A stretch of DNA of 64,000 nt from Qipengyuania polymorpha (GCF_019711435.1 NZ_JAIGNK010000001.1:1-64000), one strand, 5' to 3'. Positions 1 through 10,188 are shown, counted from the stretch's first letter. Numbers and translations: made by a program. Notes: generated from the letters alone by a model not told the origin.

Positions 1-3000
1 TATGGCGGCGAGGGCGCCGATACGCTTTACAGCAGCATCGACGGCGGCACGCTGTATGGCGATGCGGGTAACGACACGCTCAATGGCGACATACTGCACG
101 ACAATCTCCATGGAGGCGATGGCGACGATACGATTATTGCCGGTGCCGGTAACGACAGCCTCTATGGTGGCCAGGGCGACGACGCGATGTCGGGCGAAGG
201 CGGCAACGACACGTTCTACGACTACTACGGCAACAACACGTTCGACGGCGGTGACGGCGACGACCGCATCAATGCGAACAATTACGACGATGCGAGTGTT
301 GCCACCACGCAGTCCATCAGCGGCGGTGCGGGAAGCGATACCATCACCAGCACGCGGACCAGTGCGACCATCGATGCCGGCGCGGACAACGACACCATCA
401 GCGTGTCCGGCAGCTATTACGGCAATGCCGACACGGTGGTCGATGGCGGCACTGGTGACGACACGATCACTTCGAGTGATGACCAGTACAACCAGGATTA
501 CGGCCAGCACACGCTGACCGGCGGCGACGGGGCGGACCTGTTCCGCTTCGGCAACTCTTCGCATTGGGGCGAGCAGGATGTCGTGACCGACTTCGATGCC
601 AGCGAGGGCGACCGCATCGAACTGCTCGAGATCGTCAATGGCCGGGTGGGCACCTATTACGGCACGGTTGGCGTGCGCAACTGGTCGACGCTGTTCCGCG
701 GCGAGCTGACCGGCTTCACCTTCACCGATGGCGAAGCGCTCCCGGGCGGCGGCATCGGCGACGGGGTGATGCAGTTCTGGTATGTGAACCAGGGCGGCAA
801 CACCTATCTCGTCGGCGATACCGACGGCGACCTTGTGTTCGATGCAGCTACCGACTTCGTGGTCGAGTTCACCGGCACCTTCGCCATCCAGCAGTCGGAC
901 TTTGTCGATGGCATGTTCGTGGCCGTGGCCGGGACCAGTGGCGACGACTCGATGGACGGCACGGCAAACGACGACCAGATTTATGGCGTTGCAGGCAACG
1001 ACACCATCAACGGGTTTGCGGGCATCGATTACCTTTATGGGGGCGATGGGAACGACGCATTGAACGGCGGTGACGGCCGGGATTACCTCTTCGGCGAAGC
1101 TGGCCAGGATATCCTGTCAGGCGGGCTCGATTCCGACACAATCCGTGGCGGCGACGATAACGACCATCTGTACGGCGATGCCAACAACGATTCGCTGTAT
1201 GGCGACGCCGGCGATGACACGCTGGAAGGCGGCGAGGACGCGGATACCTTGTCCGGGGGTGAGGGTAACGACACCCTCATTGGCGGGTTCGGCAACGACA
1301 ACCTCAATGGCGATCAGGGTGACGATGTCATCTATGGCGGTGCCGATAATGATCGCATCTACGCTTATTATGGCACGAACGTGTTGGACGGGGGCGACGG
1401 CGACGACCAGATTTCGCTCCAAACTTATGGGGTCGAAAACACCGTTGCCACCATCACCGGAGGCTCGGGCGCCGACCTCATCACATCCGACCACTCCAAT
1501 GCCATCATCGATGCGGGTACCGGCAACGATACTGTCAATGTTGCTGGCGGTACCACGACCGTCGATGCCGGCACTGGCGACGACACGATTTCCGTAGGTA
1601 GCGGTTATTACACCTCGTTCAGCGGCAATTCCCACTTGATAACAGGCGGTGATGATGCAGATACTTTCCGGCTCGGCAATGACAGCCATTGGGGCAACCA
1701 CTCCGTCATCACCGATTTCGATGCGCTTGAAGGCGATCTCGTTTCCTTCCAGCAGGTTGATTCCAACGGTCGCACCAGTTACTATGGCTGGGCAATCAAC
1801 ACACGCCAAAGCGACGTCATCTTCCGCGGCGAGCTGACGCATTTCACTTTCTCCGACGGTGAGGCGCTTCCGGGAAGCGATGTCGGGACCGGCGTGGTGC
1901 AGGTCTGGTATGTCCAGCAGGGCGGCAACACCTATCTCGTGGCCGACAGCGATGGCGATCTCGTCTTCGATGTCGCGAGCGATATGGTCTATGAGTTTAC
2001 CGGCACCATCGACTTTACCGACAGCATGTTCGCTGCGGGCAGCTTCGCGCAGGTCGTCGGCATGCCGGCCGACCAGTCGCTCGTCGGCACGCCTAATGCG
2101 GATAATCTTGCCGGAGGCACCGGTAACGATACGCTGACCGGTCTTGGCGCCGATGACACGCTTACCGGCGGTGCCGGGAATGACTGGCTCGACGGCGGGG
2201 CAGGCAACGACACCATGGCCGGCGGAGCGGACAGCGACACCTATTGGGTGGATTCGCAAGGCGACGTGGTCACGGAAAATGCAGATGAAGGTCTCGACTT
2301 CCTCTACACGACCCTCGCCACCTATACGCTGGCCGATCATGTCGAGCATCTCTACGGCACCTTCGCGGGCGTCCAGACACTGACCGGCAATGCGCAGGAC
2401 AATCTGATCCGGTCGCTCGGCTTCGACGACACGCTGTACGGGATGGACGGCAACGACATCCTCGAAGGCGGCGCCGGGATGGACACGCTCTATGGCGGCA
2501 TCGGTATAGACACGCTCCGTGGCGGTGATGATGCCGACACGCTCGATGGCGGCGAGGGTGACGATACGCTAATCGGTGGTGCGGGCGACGATACCTACTA
2601 TGTCGACTACGCGTATGAGGAAACCGTCGAACTTGATGGTGAAGGCAACGATACCGTCTATGTCGCGACCTCGACCTACTACGGTTCCGATCACATCGAG
2701 CGTTTCCTCTCGGCGCATTCGACAAACCAGGTAATTTACGCGAACGACCAGTCGAACACGATGATTGGCGGTGATTTCGTCGACACTTTCTATGGCGAAG
2801 CGGGTGACGATGTCCTCGATGGCCGTGCAGGCAATGACCGGCTCTATGGCGGTGATGGCAATGACATCATCACCGGCGGCACGGGCAACGACACCATGTA
2901 TGGCCACCTCGGAAACGACTATTTCTTCGTCGATTCCGCTTCCGACAACGTCGTCGAGCAGGATGGCGAAGGTATCGATACCGTTGCTACCAACCTGGCA

Positions 3001-4395
3001 GCCTACACATTGCACTCATGGGTCGAAAACCTCGAAGGTACCGCACCGGGCGGGCAGGCGCTGACGGGTAACGAGCTTTCGAATTACATCCTCGGCAATT
3101 CGGGCGCAGACACGCTCGAGGGCGGCGAGGGTAACGACTGGCTCGATGGCGGTCTTGGCAATGATGCGCTTGTCGGCGGACTTGGTGATGACGACTATAT
3201 CGTCACCGATGCGGGCGATACGGTAACCGAACTTGCCGATGAAGGGCTCGACACCGTCCGTACGAACCTCGCCGAATACTACCTGACCGACAATGTGGAG
3301 CAGCTTTACGGCACCTCGACGGGTGGCCAGCGCCTGCTCGGAAACTACATCGCCAATGTCATCATCGGTAACGCCGGCGACGACTTTATCCGCAGCTGGC
3401 TTGGCGAGGACGTACTGTCGGGCGGCCTCGGTTCAGACACCATTGCCGGTGGCGGCGACAATGATGAAATCTACGGCGACGATGGCGACGACTACCTTTA
3501 CGGCCAGTCGGGAGATGACATCATGGTCGGCGGTAATGGCGTGGACCGTATGTTCGGCAGCGCGGGTAACGACACGATGACCGGCGGCGACGGCAACGAC
3601 AAGCTGTTCGGCGGCGCTGGTGCCGACACGCTGAGCGGCGGTCTTGGCAACGACCTCTATGTCATCGACGACATCGGCGATGTCATCACCGGCGAAACGG
3701 GCGGTTACAACACCGTCCGCTCGGACATCGATTTCGTCCTGCCCGACACGGTGCAGAAGCTCATCCTCACCGGAGACGCGACCGTCGCTACCGGCAACGC
3801 CCGCAACAACCTCCTGCTCGGCAGCGATGGTGACGATTTCATGGAAGGCTTCGGCGGGCTCGACACGCTCAACGGCCGCGACGGCAACGACACGCTGTTT
3901 GCGGGCAACGGCAATGACGAACTGCTCGGCGGCAATGGTGCCGACACACTCCATGGCGAGAACAATGACGACATCCTCTGGGGTGGCGCAGGCCTCGACG
4001 CGCTGTTCGGCGGCGCGGGCGACGACCAGCTCGATGGCGGTGCGGGCAACGACGTACTGAATGGCGGTGCGGGGGCGGACACGTTCTACTTCCGCGCCAA
4101 CGGCCACCTCGGTTCGTCGGCAGCCTCGACCGACACCATCGAGGATTTCTCCCGCGCCGAGGGCGATCGTATCAACCTGTGGGGCATCGATGCCGACACC
4201 ACGACCGCTGGCAACCAGGCCTTCACTTTCGTGGGGACTTCAGCCTTCAGCGGGACGGCAGGCGAACTTCGCTACGAGAGCGACGGTGCGGGTGGCCTGA
4301 CCGTGGAAATGGATGTCGACGGGGACGGCGTGGCCGACCTCTACCTCTCTCTCGACAATCTGGTCGACCTGCAGGCTTCCGACTTCGTGCTCTAG
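1..4395 (+). CDS. RTX / hemolysin-type calcium-binding repeat protein (5' end missing)
   Basis: The frame is open from the first base, so the gene starts outside the window; at least 1,464 residues are present. Almost the whole protein is glycine/aspartate nonapeptides of the GGxGxDxLx type (for example GGDGDDTI, GGAGNDVLNGG), which bind calcium in a parallel beta-roll. Two homologous blocks of about 140 residues (around 520-930 and 1630-2040 nt), each containing SHWG, FRGELT and DGEALPG, indicate an internal duplication. About five copies of a second module (D-x-Y-x-VD...EG-x-DTV...VE-x-L-x-GT...LTGN) follow. The C-terminus ends in a hydrophobic QASDFVL, as in type I secretion substrates. 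Secretion through an ABC exporter is inferred from the family; no exporter is visible here. The N-terminal functional domain is unknown. Confidence 0.93.
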   Translation, partial: YGGEGADTLYSSIDGGTLYGDAGNDTLNGDILHDNLHGGDGDDTIIAGAGNDSLYGGQGDDAMSGEGGNDTFYDYYGNNTFDGGDGDDRINANNYDDASVATTQSISGGAGSDTITSTRTSATIDAGADNDTISVSGSYYGNADTVVDGGTGDDTITSSDDQYNQDYGQHTLTGGDGADLFRFGNSSHWGEQDVVTDFDASEGDRIELLEIVNGRVGTYYGTVGVRNWSTLFRGELTGFTFTDGEALPGGGIGDGVMQFWYVNQGGNTYLVGDTDGDLVFDAATDFVVEFTGTFAIQQSDFVDGMFVAVAGTSGDDSMDGTANDDQIYGVAGNDTINGFAGIDYLYGGDGNDALNGGDGRDYLFGEAGQDILSGGLDSDTIRGGDDNDHLYGDANNDSLYGDAGDDTLEGGEDADTLSGGEGNDTLIGGFGNDNLNGDQGDDVIYGGADNDRIYAYYGTNVLDGGDGDDQISLQTYGVENTVATITGGSGADLITSDHSNAIIDAGTGNDTVNVAGGTTTVDAGTGDDTISVGSGYYTSFSGNSHLITGGDDADTFRLGNDSHWGNHSVITDFDALEGDLVSFQQVDSNGRTSYYGWAINTRQSDVIFRGELTHFTFSDGEALPGSDVGTGVVQVWYVQQGGNTYLVADSDGDLVFDVASDMVYEFTGTIDFTDSMFAAGSFAQVVGMPADQSLVGTPNADNLAGGTGNDTLTGLGADDTLTGGAGNDWLDGGAGNDTMAGGADSDTYWVDSQGDVVTENADEGLDFLYTTLATYTLADHVEHLYGTFAGVQTLTGNAQDNLIRSLGFDDTLYGMDGNDILEGGAGMDTLYGGIGIDTLRGGDDADTLDGGEGDDTLIGGAGDDTYYVDYAYEETVELDGEGNDTVYVATSTYYGSDHIERFLSAHSTNQVIYANDQSNTMIGGDFVDTFYGEAGDDVLDGRAGNDRLYGGDGNDIITGGTGNDTMYGHLGNDYFFVDSASDNVVEQDGEGIDTVATNLAAYTLHSWVENLEGTAPGGQALTGNELSNYILGNSGADTLEGGEGNDWLDGGLGNDALVGGLGDDDYIVTDAGDTVTELADEGLDTVRTNLAEYYLTDNVEQLYGTSTGGQRLLGNYIANVIIGNAGDDFIRSWLGEDVLSGGLGSDTIAGGGDNDEIYGDDGDDYLYGQSGDDIMVGGNGVDRMFGSAGNDTMTGGDGNDKLFGGAGADTLSGGLGNDLYVIDDIGDVITGETGGYNTVRSDIDFVLPDTVQKLILTGDATVATGNARNNLLLGSDGDDFMEGFGGLDTLNGRDGNDTLFAGNGNDELLGGNGADTLHGENNDDILWGGAGLDALFGGAGDDQLDGGAGNDVLNGGAGADTFYFRANGHLGSSAASTDTIEDFSRAEGDRINLWGIDADTTTAGNQAFTFVGTSAFSGTAGELRYESDGAGGLTVEMDVDGDGVADLYLSLDNLVDLQASDFVL

Positions 4396-4413
4396 GCCTA
4401 AGAAGCTGCGAGA

Positions 4414-4447
4414 GCGATTGGTGGGCGTTTATTCGCCCGCCAATCGC
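4414..4447. terminator. Bidirectional hairpin between convergent genes
   Basis: Two 14-base arms (4414-4427 and 4434-4447) pair with one mismatch around a 6-base loop. The hairpin lies just after the RTX stop codon and includes the last codons of the convergent DUF1499 gene, so it could end transcription from both sides. There is no strong T-run, so the role is inferred from position. Confidence 0.5.
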
Positions 4448-5289
4448 GCCTCGATGGCCTCGGTCAGTTCGCGCACCCGCGCGGCGTTGTAGCCGAGATC
4501 GGAAACGCCGACGCGGCTGACCGAGCGCAAATCGATCTGACCGTCTGCCACGCGGGCGACCACGTCGTCCTTGAACCCGAAAGCGAATGTCTCTGCGACA
4601 CCTTCGACGGTATTCGAACCCTCGACGCGCCGGACCTCCTGCAGGCCGATCTCGCCCATGGCAGCGATGATGGCATCGAAGGCCTGCTCTTCGCTCGCAT
4701 TGCCCAGGATGATCGGCTTGAGACCCTGATACTCTTCGGCGATAATGTCTGCGTGGTTCTTGGCCTTGAGCACTTCGTCGTCCGAGCCTTCCCACATCGG
4801 CAGCTGGCCCAGGGGTGTGCCGTAATCGTTGACGGGATTGGCACCCAGCTCGCTCCGCAGCGCCATGGTTGCAGGCGAGAAGGTCGGCGGGTCGCGCAGG
4901 TCGGTGGCGACATCGTGGATCGGCGGGACGCTTTCGGCCTGGGCGCGCAGGCTCATCAGCCCCATCAGCAACGTCACCGGAATGGCGAGGGCGATGGCGG
5001 CTTTCCACCAGGGGCCGCGCGGCGTCTTCACTAGGGCAAAAACCAGCGCGACCAGTGCAAACACGGCGCTGATCCCGATCAGGGGAAGGCCGGCGTCGCG
5101 AAGCATGAAGCCGAGGCCTGTCTGCCAGGGAATCAGACCGAATTTGGGGCCGAAAGCGGCGAGCGCGAACCACGCGAGTACGCCCAGCGAAAGCCAGAGC
5201 GCCCACTTGGGCAGGCTCGAACGCCACAGGCGCTTCCCGGCGCCGGTATCACTGTGTGGCGTAGTTTCGTGCTGTCCGGTTTCGCTCAT
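4429..5289 (-). CDS. DUF1499 family membrane protein
   Basis: A 286-residue protein. The N-terminal half holds three or four hydrophobic segments (around residues 29-48, 60-88 and 95-113). The C-terminal half (about 125-280) is the conserved DUF1499 domain, with VPPIHDVATD and DPPTF typical of that family. The family's biochemical role is not established. The start ATG directly abuts the queF stop codon, so the two genes are probably co-transcribed. Confidence 0.85.
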   Translation of the reverse strand: MSETGQHETTPHSDTGAGKRLWRSSLPKWALWLSLGVLAWFALAAFGPKFGLIPWQTGLGFMLRDAGLPLIGISAVFALVALVFALVKTPRGPWWKAAIALAIPVTLLMGLMSLRAQAESVPPIHDVATDLRDPPTFSPATMALRSELGANPVNDYGTPLGQLPMWEGSDDEVLKAKNHADIIAEEYQGLKPIILGNASEEQAFDAIIAAMGEIGLQEVRRVEGSNTVEGVAETFAFGFKDDVVARVADGQIDLRSVSRVGVSDLGYNAARVRELTEAIEARLAGE

Positions 5290-5748
5290 TCAACCTCTCC
5301 CTCGGTATGACGATACACCCTGGTCGGGCAGCCACAAGCCTGCAGGCGGAGCGCCGCTTTGCCAGAAGACGTCGATCGGGATGCCCCCGCGTGGGTACCA
5401 GTAGCCGCCGATGCGCAGCCATTGCGGCTTCATCTCGTCGAACAGGCGCTGGCCGATACCGACCGTCACATCCTCGTGGAAGCCGCAGTGGTTGCGGAAA
5501 GAACCGAGGAACAGTTTCAGGCTCTTCGATTCGACGATGGTCTCGCCCGGCGCATAGTCGATGACGAGATGCGCGAAATCGGGCTGGCCGGTGACGGGGC
5601 ACAACGAGGTGAATTCGGGCGCGGCGAAGCGGACCATGTAGAGCGAACCCTTGCGCGGGTTCGGCACATAATCGAGTTCGGCCTCTTCCGGCGAGGCGGG
5701 AAGGGGGCTGTTTTCGCCGAGGAACTTGGGGGTTGGTGTGTCGCTCAT
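5290..5748 (-). CDS. queF: NADPH-dependent 7-cyano-7-deazaguanine reductase QueF
   Basis: This is a 152-residue type I (unimodular) QueF, which reduces preQ0 to preQ1 in queuosine biosynthesis in the cytoplasm. The catalytic cysteine lies in [13 protein letters not shown] with the following Asp, and the NADPH-binding segment [15 protein letters not shown] is present. The start at MSDTPTP is preferred over an ATG three codons upstream because family members begin close to this point. The gene precedes the DUF1499 gene with no spacing. Confidence 0.96.
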   Translation of the reverse strand: MSDTPTPKFLGENSPLPASPEEAELDYVPNPRKGSLYMVRFAAPEFTSLCPVTGQPDFAHLVIDYAPGETIVESKSLKLFLGSFRNHCGFHEDVTVGIGQRLFDEMKPQWLRIGGYWYPRGGIPIDVFWQSGAPPAGLWLPDQGVSSYRGRG

Positions 5749-5851
5749 GCAGCGCATCTGCCGCGAACCGCGCCTTGGCGCAAGGCGGGGCTTGGAAGAG
5801 ATGCCTTCAGTGCCTATTCAGCGCGGCCAACCAATCAGGCCCCCTTTGCCC

Positions 5852-6955
5852 ATGTTTACCCGTTTCCGCCTCCCCCTCGTCGCGCTGGTCCTCGCCGCGC
5901 CCGCCGGTCTTGCCGCCCAGAGCGTGCGTGACTTCCAGCTGCCGCCTAATCCGACTCCGACTGCCAGCCCGAATGTCCAGGGGCCGGTCGATTCCGAGGG
6001 CGTAGTCCCGGTTCGTCCGCGCGTTATCGCTACGCCGACCCCCACGCCTGCGCCGCGCCCCACGCCGAGCGCGTCCGTGCAGCCGGTCCCGACACCGGCA
6101 CCGACGCCGAGCGCGACGTCTACCCCGCGCAGCACGGCTCCGCAGCCCACAGCGCCAAGAGTGTCGCCACAGCCGCGTTCGGTTCCGACCGCGCAAGAGC
6201 GCCTGCCACTCGACCCGGGCGAGACCGCGCCCATCGTTCCCGCACCGGTTCCGACCGATGAAGCGACGCCCGTTCCGACACCCAGTGCCACTTCCAGCGA
6301 GCCGGTTGCGACTCCCGCTGCGGAAGAAAGCGCCGAGGGTATCGACTGGTTGTGGCCCGCGGTGGGCGGAGGCCTGCTGGCCCTGCTCGGTCTCGGCTAT
6401 TTCGTGTCGCAGCGCCGCCGCAATGCGCCACCGCCCGAAATCGAGCGGCCCATCGTGGCCACCGCGTCGGGCAAGGCAGCCCCGCATGAAATCCAGATCA
6501 GCGCCGAGGCCATCAAGCTGACGCGCTCGGTGATGAATGCGACGCTGCATTACCGTGTGTCGCTCATCAATCGCTCCCCGGGAGCCTTGAAGGACGTCGA
6601 CCTCGGCGCAGATATCGTCTCGGCCCATGGCGGTTTGCCGGTCGAACAGCAGGTTGCCAGCGCCTCGCAAACGCTTGAGAAACGTCACACCTTCGCCCGC
6701 ATCGCACCCGGACAGACCGTGCGGTTCGAAGGCCAGATTACCATCCCGCTGTCGCAGGCGCGGGTTATCCGGCAAGGCAATGCGGCGCTGTTCGTGCCGC
6801 TGCTGCGCGTGCGGCTCGACGGCGCGAGCGAGGAGCCGCTGGTGAGGACCTTCGTGGTCGGCCTCGGCGTTCCGGGTGGCGGGCGGGTCATGCCTTTCCG
6901 CATCGACGAGGGCCCGCGCAGCTACGAACCGATCGCTGCACGCGCACTCGACTGA
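5852..6955 (+). CDS. Proline/threonine-rich membrane-anchored protein of unknown function
   Basis: A 367-residue protein. It starts with a signal peptide (MFTRFRLPLVALVLAAPAGLAAQ), continues with about 140 residues of low-complexity Pro/Thr/Ser sequence (PTPTPAPRPTPS-like), then a single transmembrane segment (WLWPAVGGGLLALLGLGYF, near residues 168-187) followed by basic residues. The last 180 residues form a soluble domain. The topology suggests a periplasmic Pro/Thr stalk with the C-terminal domain in the cytoplasm, or the reverse. I do not recognise the C-terminal domain. The ATG at 5852 is chosen because it begins the signal peptide; the frame is open further upstream. Confidence 0.75.
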   Translation: MFTRFRLPLVALVLAAPAGLAAQSVRDFQLPPNPTPTASPNVQGPVDSEGVVPVRPRVIATPTPTPAPRPTPSASVQPVPTPAPTPSATSTPRSTAPQPTAPRVSPQPRSVPTAQERLPLDPGETAPIVPAPVPTDEATPVPTPSATSSEPVATPAAEESAEGIDWLWPAVGGGLLALLGLGYFVSQRRRNAPPPEIERPIVATASGKAAPHEIQISAEAIKLTRSVMNATLHYRVSLINRSPGALKDVDLGADIVSAHGGLPVEQQVASASQTLEKRHTFARIAPGQTVRFEGQITIPLSQARVIRQGNAALFVPLLRVRLDGASEEPLVRTFVVGLGVPGGGRVMPFRIDEGPRSYEPIAARALD

Positions 6956-6991
6956 ATCGACAGGCGTGCGAGCGCCCGCTAGCAAGCGGTG

Positions 6992-7825
6992 ATGGACAAA
7001 CTCGTTTCGACCGAATGGCTTGCCGCGCGGCTCGGCTCCGATGACATCGTCGTGCTCGATGCGACCATGCACCTGCCCGACAGCGGGCGCGATGCGCGGG
7101 CCGAATTCCGGGCGGCGCATATTCCGGGGGCTCGCTTCCTCGATCTTGCAAGTTTCGTCGATACCGCGTCCGACGTGCCCAAGGCGATGCCGACAGGCGC
7201 GCAGTTTGCCGAGCGCATGGGCGAACTCGGCATCGCGCCGGGCAGTCGTATCGTCCTTTATGACGACAGTGCCATCCGTTCGTCCGCCCGCGCATGGTTC
7301 ATCCTGACGCGGTACGGCGAGGGCAAGGTAGCGATTCTCGACGGCGGGTTGGGCAAGTGGCGCATGGAAGGGCGACAGCTTTCCGACCGGATCGTGGATC
7401 ACGCTCCGCGCAAGCGCGCCGGGGCTGAACCGGTACGCGCGGTCCGCAGCAAAGAGGACATGACCAAGAACCTTGAGGAGAACGAGTGGCAGGTCGTCGA
7501 TGCGCGTGATGCGGCCCGGTTCGAGGGGCGCGCGGGAAGCGGGTCGGAGGGGCACATCCCCGGGGCGCGTAATCTGCACTTCACCCGCCTGTTTCACGAG
7601 GACGGGACCTATCGTTCTCCCGAAGCCATCCGCAGCGAGTTCGAAGAGGCGGGTATCGATCCGGACAAGCCGATCGTCACCAGTTGCAACAGCGGCATGA
7701 CGGCCTCGGTCCTGCTGTTCGGCCTCGCGCTGATCGGCAAGCTCGATGCGGCACTTTATGACGGCAGCTGGCTGGAATGGGGCGCGGACCCCGACACGCC
7801 CAAGGAAAGCGGGGAGGCGCGCTGA
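6992..7825 (+). CDS. sseA: 3-mercaptopyruvate sulfurtransferase / thiosulfate sulfurtransferase (two rhodanese domains)
   Basis: A 277-residue tandem rhodanese protein: an inactive N-terminal domain and a C-terminal domain with the active-site loop CNSGMTA (Cys at about residue 232). It transfers sulfane sulfur from 3-mercaptopyruvate or thiosulfate to an acceptor. The loop differs from the CGSGVT usual in mercaptopyruvate sulfurtransferases, so the true donor is uncertain. A GTG directly before the ATG (6989) is an alternative start. The PLP lyase gene follows after two bases, suggesting a sulfur-amino-acid operon. Confidence 0.88.
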   Translation: MDKLVSTEWLAARLGSDDIVVLDATMHLPDSGRDARAEFRAAHIPGARFLDLASFVDTASDVPKAMPTGAQFAERMGELGIAPGSRIVLYDDSAIRSSARAWFILTRYGEGKVAILDGGLGKWRMEGRQLSDRIVDHAPRKRAGAEPVRAVRSKEDMTKNLEENEWQVVDARDAARFEGRAGSGSEGHIPGARNLHFTRLFHEDGTYRSPEAIRSEFEEAGIDPDKPIVTSCNSGMTASVLLFGLALIGKLDAALYDGSWLEWGADPDTPKESGEAR

Positions 7826-7827
7826 AA

Positions 7828-9033
7828 GTGGGCAAGGGCAGCAAGCAGTCTCCCGGCACGAAGCTGGTCACGAGCGGACGCTCGGGCGATTTCGCCAGCC
7901 ATGTCGTCAACCCGCCCGTCTGGCGTGCGAGCACGCACCTTTACAAGGATTGCGCGGCGCTTCGCGAAGGGGTGAAGTCGAACGAGGACGGCCGCTTCTT
8001 CTACGGCCGCCGCGGCGCTCCTACACAATGGGCGCTGGCCGAGGCGCTTACCGAACTGGAGCCGGGCGCGGCAGGGACGGTACTGTACCCCAGCGGTGTC
8101 GCGGCGCTGGTCGGCGCCTTGATGGCGGTCCTGCGCTCAGGGGACGTGCTGCTGGTGCAGGACAATTGCTACGACCCGACCCGCAATGCCGCGATGGGCA
8201 TTTTGAAGCGTTACGGCGTGGCACACCGCTTCTTCGATCCGCTCAATATCGAGGCTTTCGAAGACGCGTATTGCGACAAGACCAAGGCCGTCATGCTCGA
8301 AAACCCGGGCAGCCTGACGATGGAAGTCTGCGACATCCCTGCGCTGGCGCGGATTGCGCGCGAAAAGGGCGCGGTCAGCCTCGTCGACAACACCTGGGCG
8401 ACCTCACTCGGCTTTGCGGCGCTGGAGCATGGCTGCGATATCGTCATCACCGCTCTGACCAAGCATGTCGGCGGCCATTCGGACGTGATGATGGGTGCGG
8501 CGAGCGCAGGCGACAAGTGGCATCGCCGCCTGCGCCAGACCGCGCAGCAGCTCGGCCATGTCGTGTCGCCCGACGATGCCGCGCTTGCCCTGCGCGGCCT
8601 CAGGACAATGGGCGTGCGCCTGCGCCACGAAACCGAGAGCGCGCTTGCCATCGCCGAGTGGCTGCAAAGCCGCGACGATGTGGCGCATGTCCTGTGCCCC
8701 ATGCTGCCCGGCTCGCCCGGTCACGAATTCTGGCGACGTGACTTCACCGGCGGCTGCGGTCTCTTCAGCTTTGTCCTCAAGGGCGGCGACGATGCCGCGC
8801 GCTGCCGCCTCGTCGATGCGCTCGAACTGTTCGGCATCGGCTACAGTTGGGGCGGCTTCGAAAGCCTTGCCCTGCCATTCGATGTCGAGCCGGTCCGCGC
8901 TAAAATGGCGTGGCCGAAAGCGGGATGGGGGGTTGAGGACCGCTTCGCAATTCGCCTATCAATCGGGCTGGAAGACACAGGCGACCTCATCGCCGACCTC
9001 GAACAGGCCTTCGCGGCAATGAACGAAAGATAG
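7828..9033 (+). CDS. metC: Cystathionine beta-lyase (PLP, Cys/Met metabolism family)
   Basis: A 401-residue trans-sulfuration enzyme of the Cys/Met PLP family; it likely cleaves cystathionine to homocysteine, pyruvate and ammonia. The PLP-binding lysine is in ITALTKHVGGHSD, and the substrate-site YGRRGAPTQ and NPGSLTMEV segments are characteristic. The GTG at 7828 is chosen because GGGGAGG lies upstream and an earlier start would overlap the sulfurtransferase gene. Cystathionine gamma-lyase or a related activity cannot be excluded from sequence alone. Confidence 0.9.
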   Translation: MGKGSKQSPGTKLVTSGRSGDFASHVVNPPVWRASTHLYKDCAALREGVKSNEDGRFFYGRRGAPTQWALAEALTELEPGAAGTVLYPSGVAALVGALMAVLRSGDVLLVQDNCYDPTRNAAMGILKRYGVAHRFFDPLNIEAFEDAYCDKTKAVMLENPGSLTMEVCDIPALARIAREKGAVSLVDNTWATSLGFAALEHGCDIVITALTKHVGGHSDVMMGAASAGDKWHRRLRQTAQQLGHVVSPDDAALALRGLRTMGVRLRHETESALAIAEWLQSRDDVAHVLCPMLPGSPGHEFWRRDFTGGCGLFSFVLKGGDDAARCRLVDALELFGIGYSWGGFESLALPFDVEPVRAKMAWPKAGWGVEDRFAIRLSIGLEDTGDLIADLEQAFAAMNER

Positions 9034-9035
9034 AC

Positions 9036-10091
9036 GTGCAAGGCGAAACCGCACCCACCGACACGCCCAGTCCCGAGCCGACCCCGGTCGAGCAGGCGTG
9101 GAACCTGGCCGAAGATGCGCCCGAGGAAAGCAGCGTCGCTGCGGCCGAAGGGATCAAGGAGGCCGTGAGCGGCGGAAACGAAACCGTCGGTTCCGTGGTC
9201 GACGGGCTGGACGCATTGGCCTTCAGCATGGGCGATATCCGCATCTCGGTGTTCGATGTGCTCATCGTCGCGGTAATCGTGATGGGCGTCCTGTTCGGTG
9301 CATGGCTCATCAGCAAGCTGGCCCGCCGCGGCGTGCGGCGCTTCACCAAGTTCGACGATACGCAGCAGCTGCTCGCGGAGAAAATCCTCACCATCATCGT
9401 GTGGGCGGCGGCTTTCTTCCTCGGCATCGACCTGCTCGGCATCGACCTCACCGCGCTGGCGGTGTTCTCCGGCGCGTTCGGTCTCGCCATCGGTTTCGGC
9501 CTTCAGAAGACCTTCGGTAACCTCATCGCCGGCATCATCCTTCTGATGGACAAGTCGATCAAGCCGGGCGACGTGATTGCGGTGACAGACATGGCCGGAA
9601 ACGAAAGCTTCGGGCAAATCCGCAAGATCGGCGTGCGCGCAGTATCGGTGACTACCCGTGACCAGCGCGAATATCTCATCCCGAACGAAAACCTGATGAT
9701 CAACCAGGTCGAGAACTGGTCCTATTCGTCGAAAAACGTGCGGATGCAGGTGCCCGTCGGCGTCAGCTACGAAGCGGACATGAAGCTGGCCGAAGAGCTG
9801 ATGCTGGAAGCGGCCAAGAGCTGCGAGCGCGTGCTCAAGGCTCCGCCACCGACTGTATGGATGAGCGAGTATGGCGACAATTCGGTCAATTTCATGATCC
9901 ATTGCTGGATCAAGGACCCGGAAGACGGCGTGGGCAACGTGCGCAGCGCGGTGCTCAAGAAGCTGTGGTGGCTGTTCAAGGACAACGGGATCGAAATTCC
10001 CTTCCCCCAGCGCGATTTGCACATCCGCTCTTCCGACCAGCTCGACCGCCTGCTCGAGATCATGGCGCGCGAGAGGGTTACAAAAGAATAG
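9036..10091 (+). CDS. MscS-family mechanosensitive ion channel
   Basis: A 351-residue inner-membrane protein. The first 65 residues are acidic and soluble (rich in Pro/Glu). Transmembrane segments follow near residues 70-92, 115-135 and 140-165; the last contains the MscS pore signature FGLQKTFGNLIAGIILLMDK followed by IKPGD. A beta domain and C-terminal region close the protein. It probably releases solutes under hypoosmotic shock. The GTG start follows the lyase stop by two bases, so the genes are translationally linked; GTG is supported only by spacing. Confidence 0.9.
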   Translation: MQGETAPTDTPSPEPTPVEQAWNLAEDAPEESSVAAAEGIKEAVSGGNETVGSVVDGLDALAFSMGDIRISVFDVLIVAVIVMGVLFGAWLISKLARRGVRRFTKFDDTQQLLAEKILTIIVWAAAFFLGIDLLGIDLTALAVFSGAFGLAIGFGLQKTFGNLIAGIILLMDKSIKPGDVIAVTDMAGNESFGQIRKIGVRAVSVTTRDQREYLIPNENLMINQVENWSYSSKNVRMQVPVGVSYEADMKLAEELMLEAAKSCERVLKAPPPTVWMSEYGDNSVNFMIHCWIKDPEDGVGNVRSAVLKKLWWLFKDNGIEIPFPQRDLHIRSSDQLDRLLEIMARERVTKE

Positions 10092-10188
10092 GTTCACGCG
10101 CCGACAGCGTGGATTTCAAAATAAGCGCTTTTTGACCGCACACGCATTCTGATTGGCGCAATCGCGTCCTGCCACGCATTTTGGCCGC

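Noticed and set aside
1-4395. Tandem repeats as CRISPR array
   Set aside because: The repeats are in-frame RTX nonapeptide codons without regular spacers.
5807-7597. Open frame of about 596 codons antisense to the Pro/Thr-rich protein and sseA
   Set aside because: Overlaps two supported genes and has only Arg/Gly-rich shadow composition.
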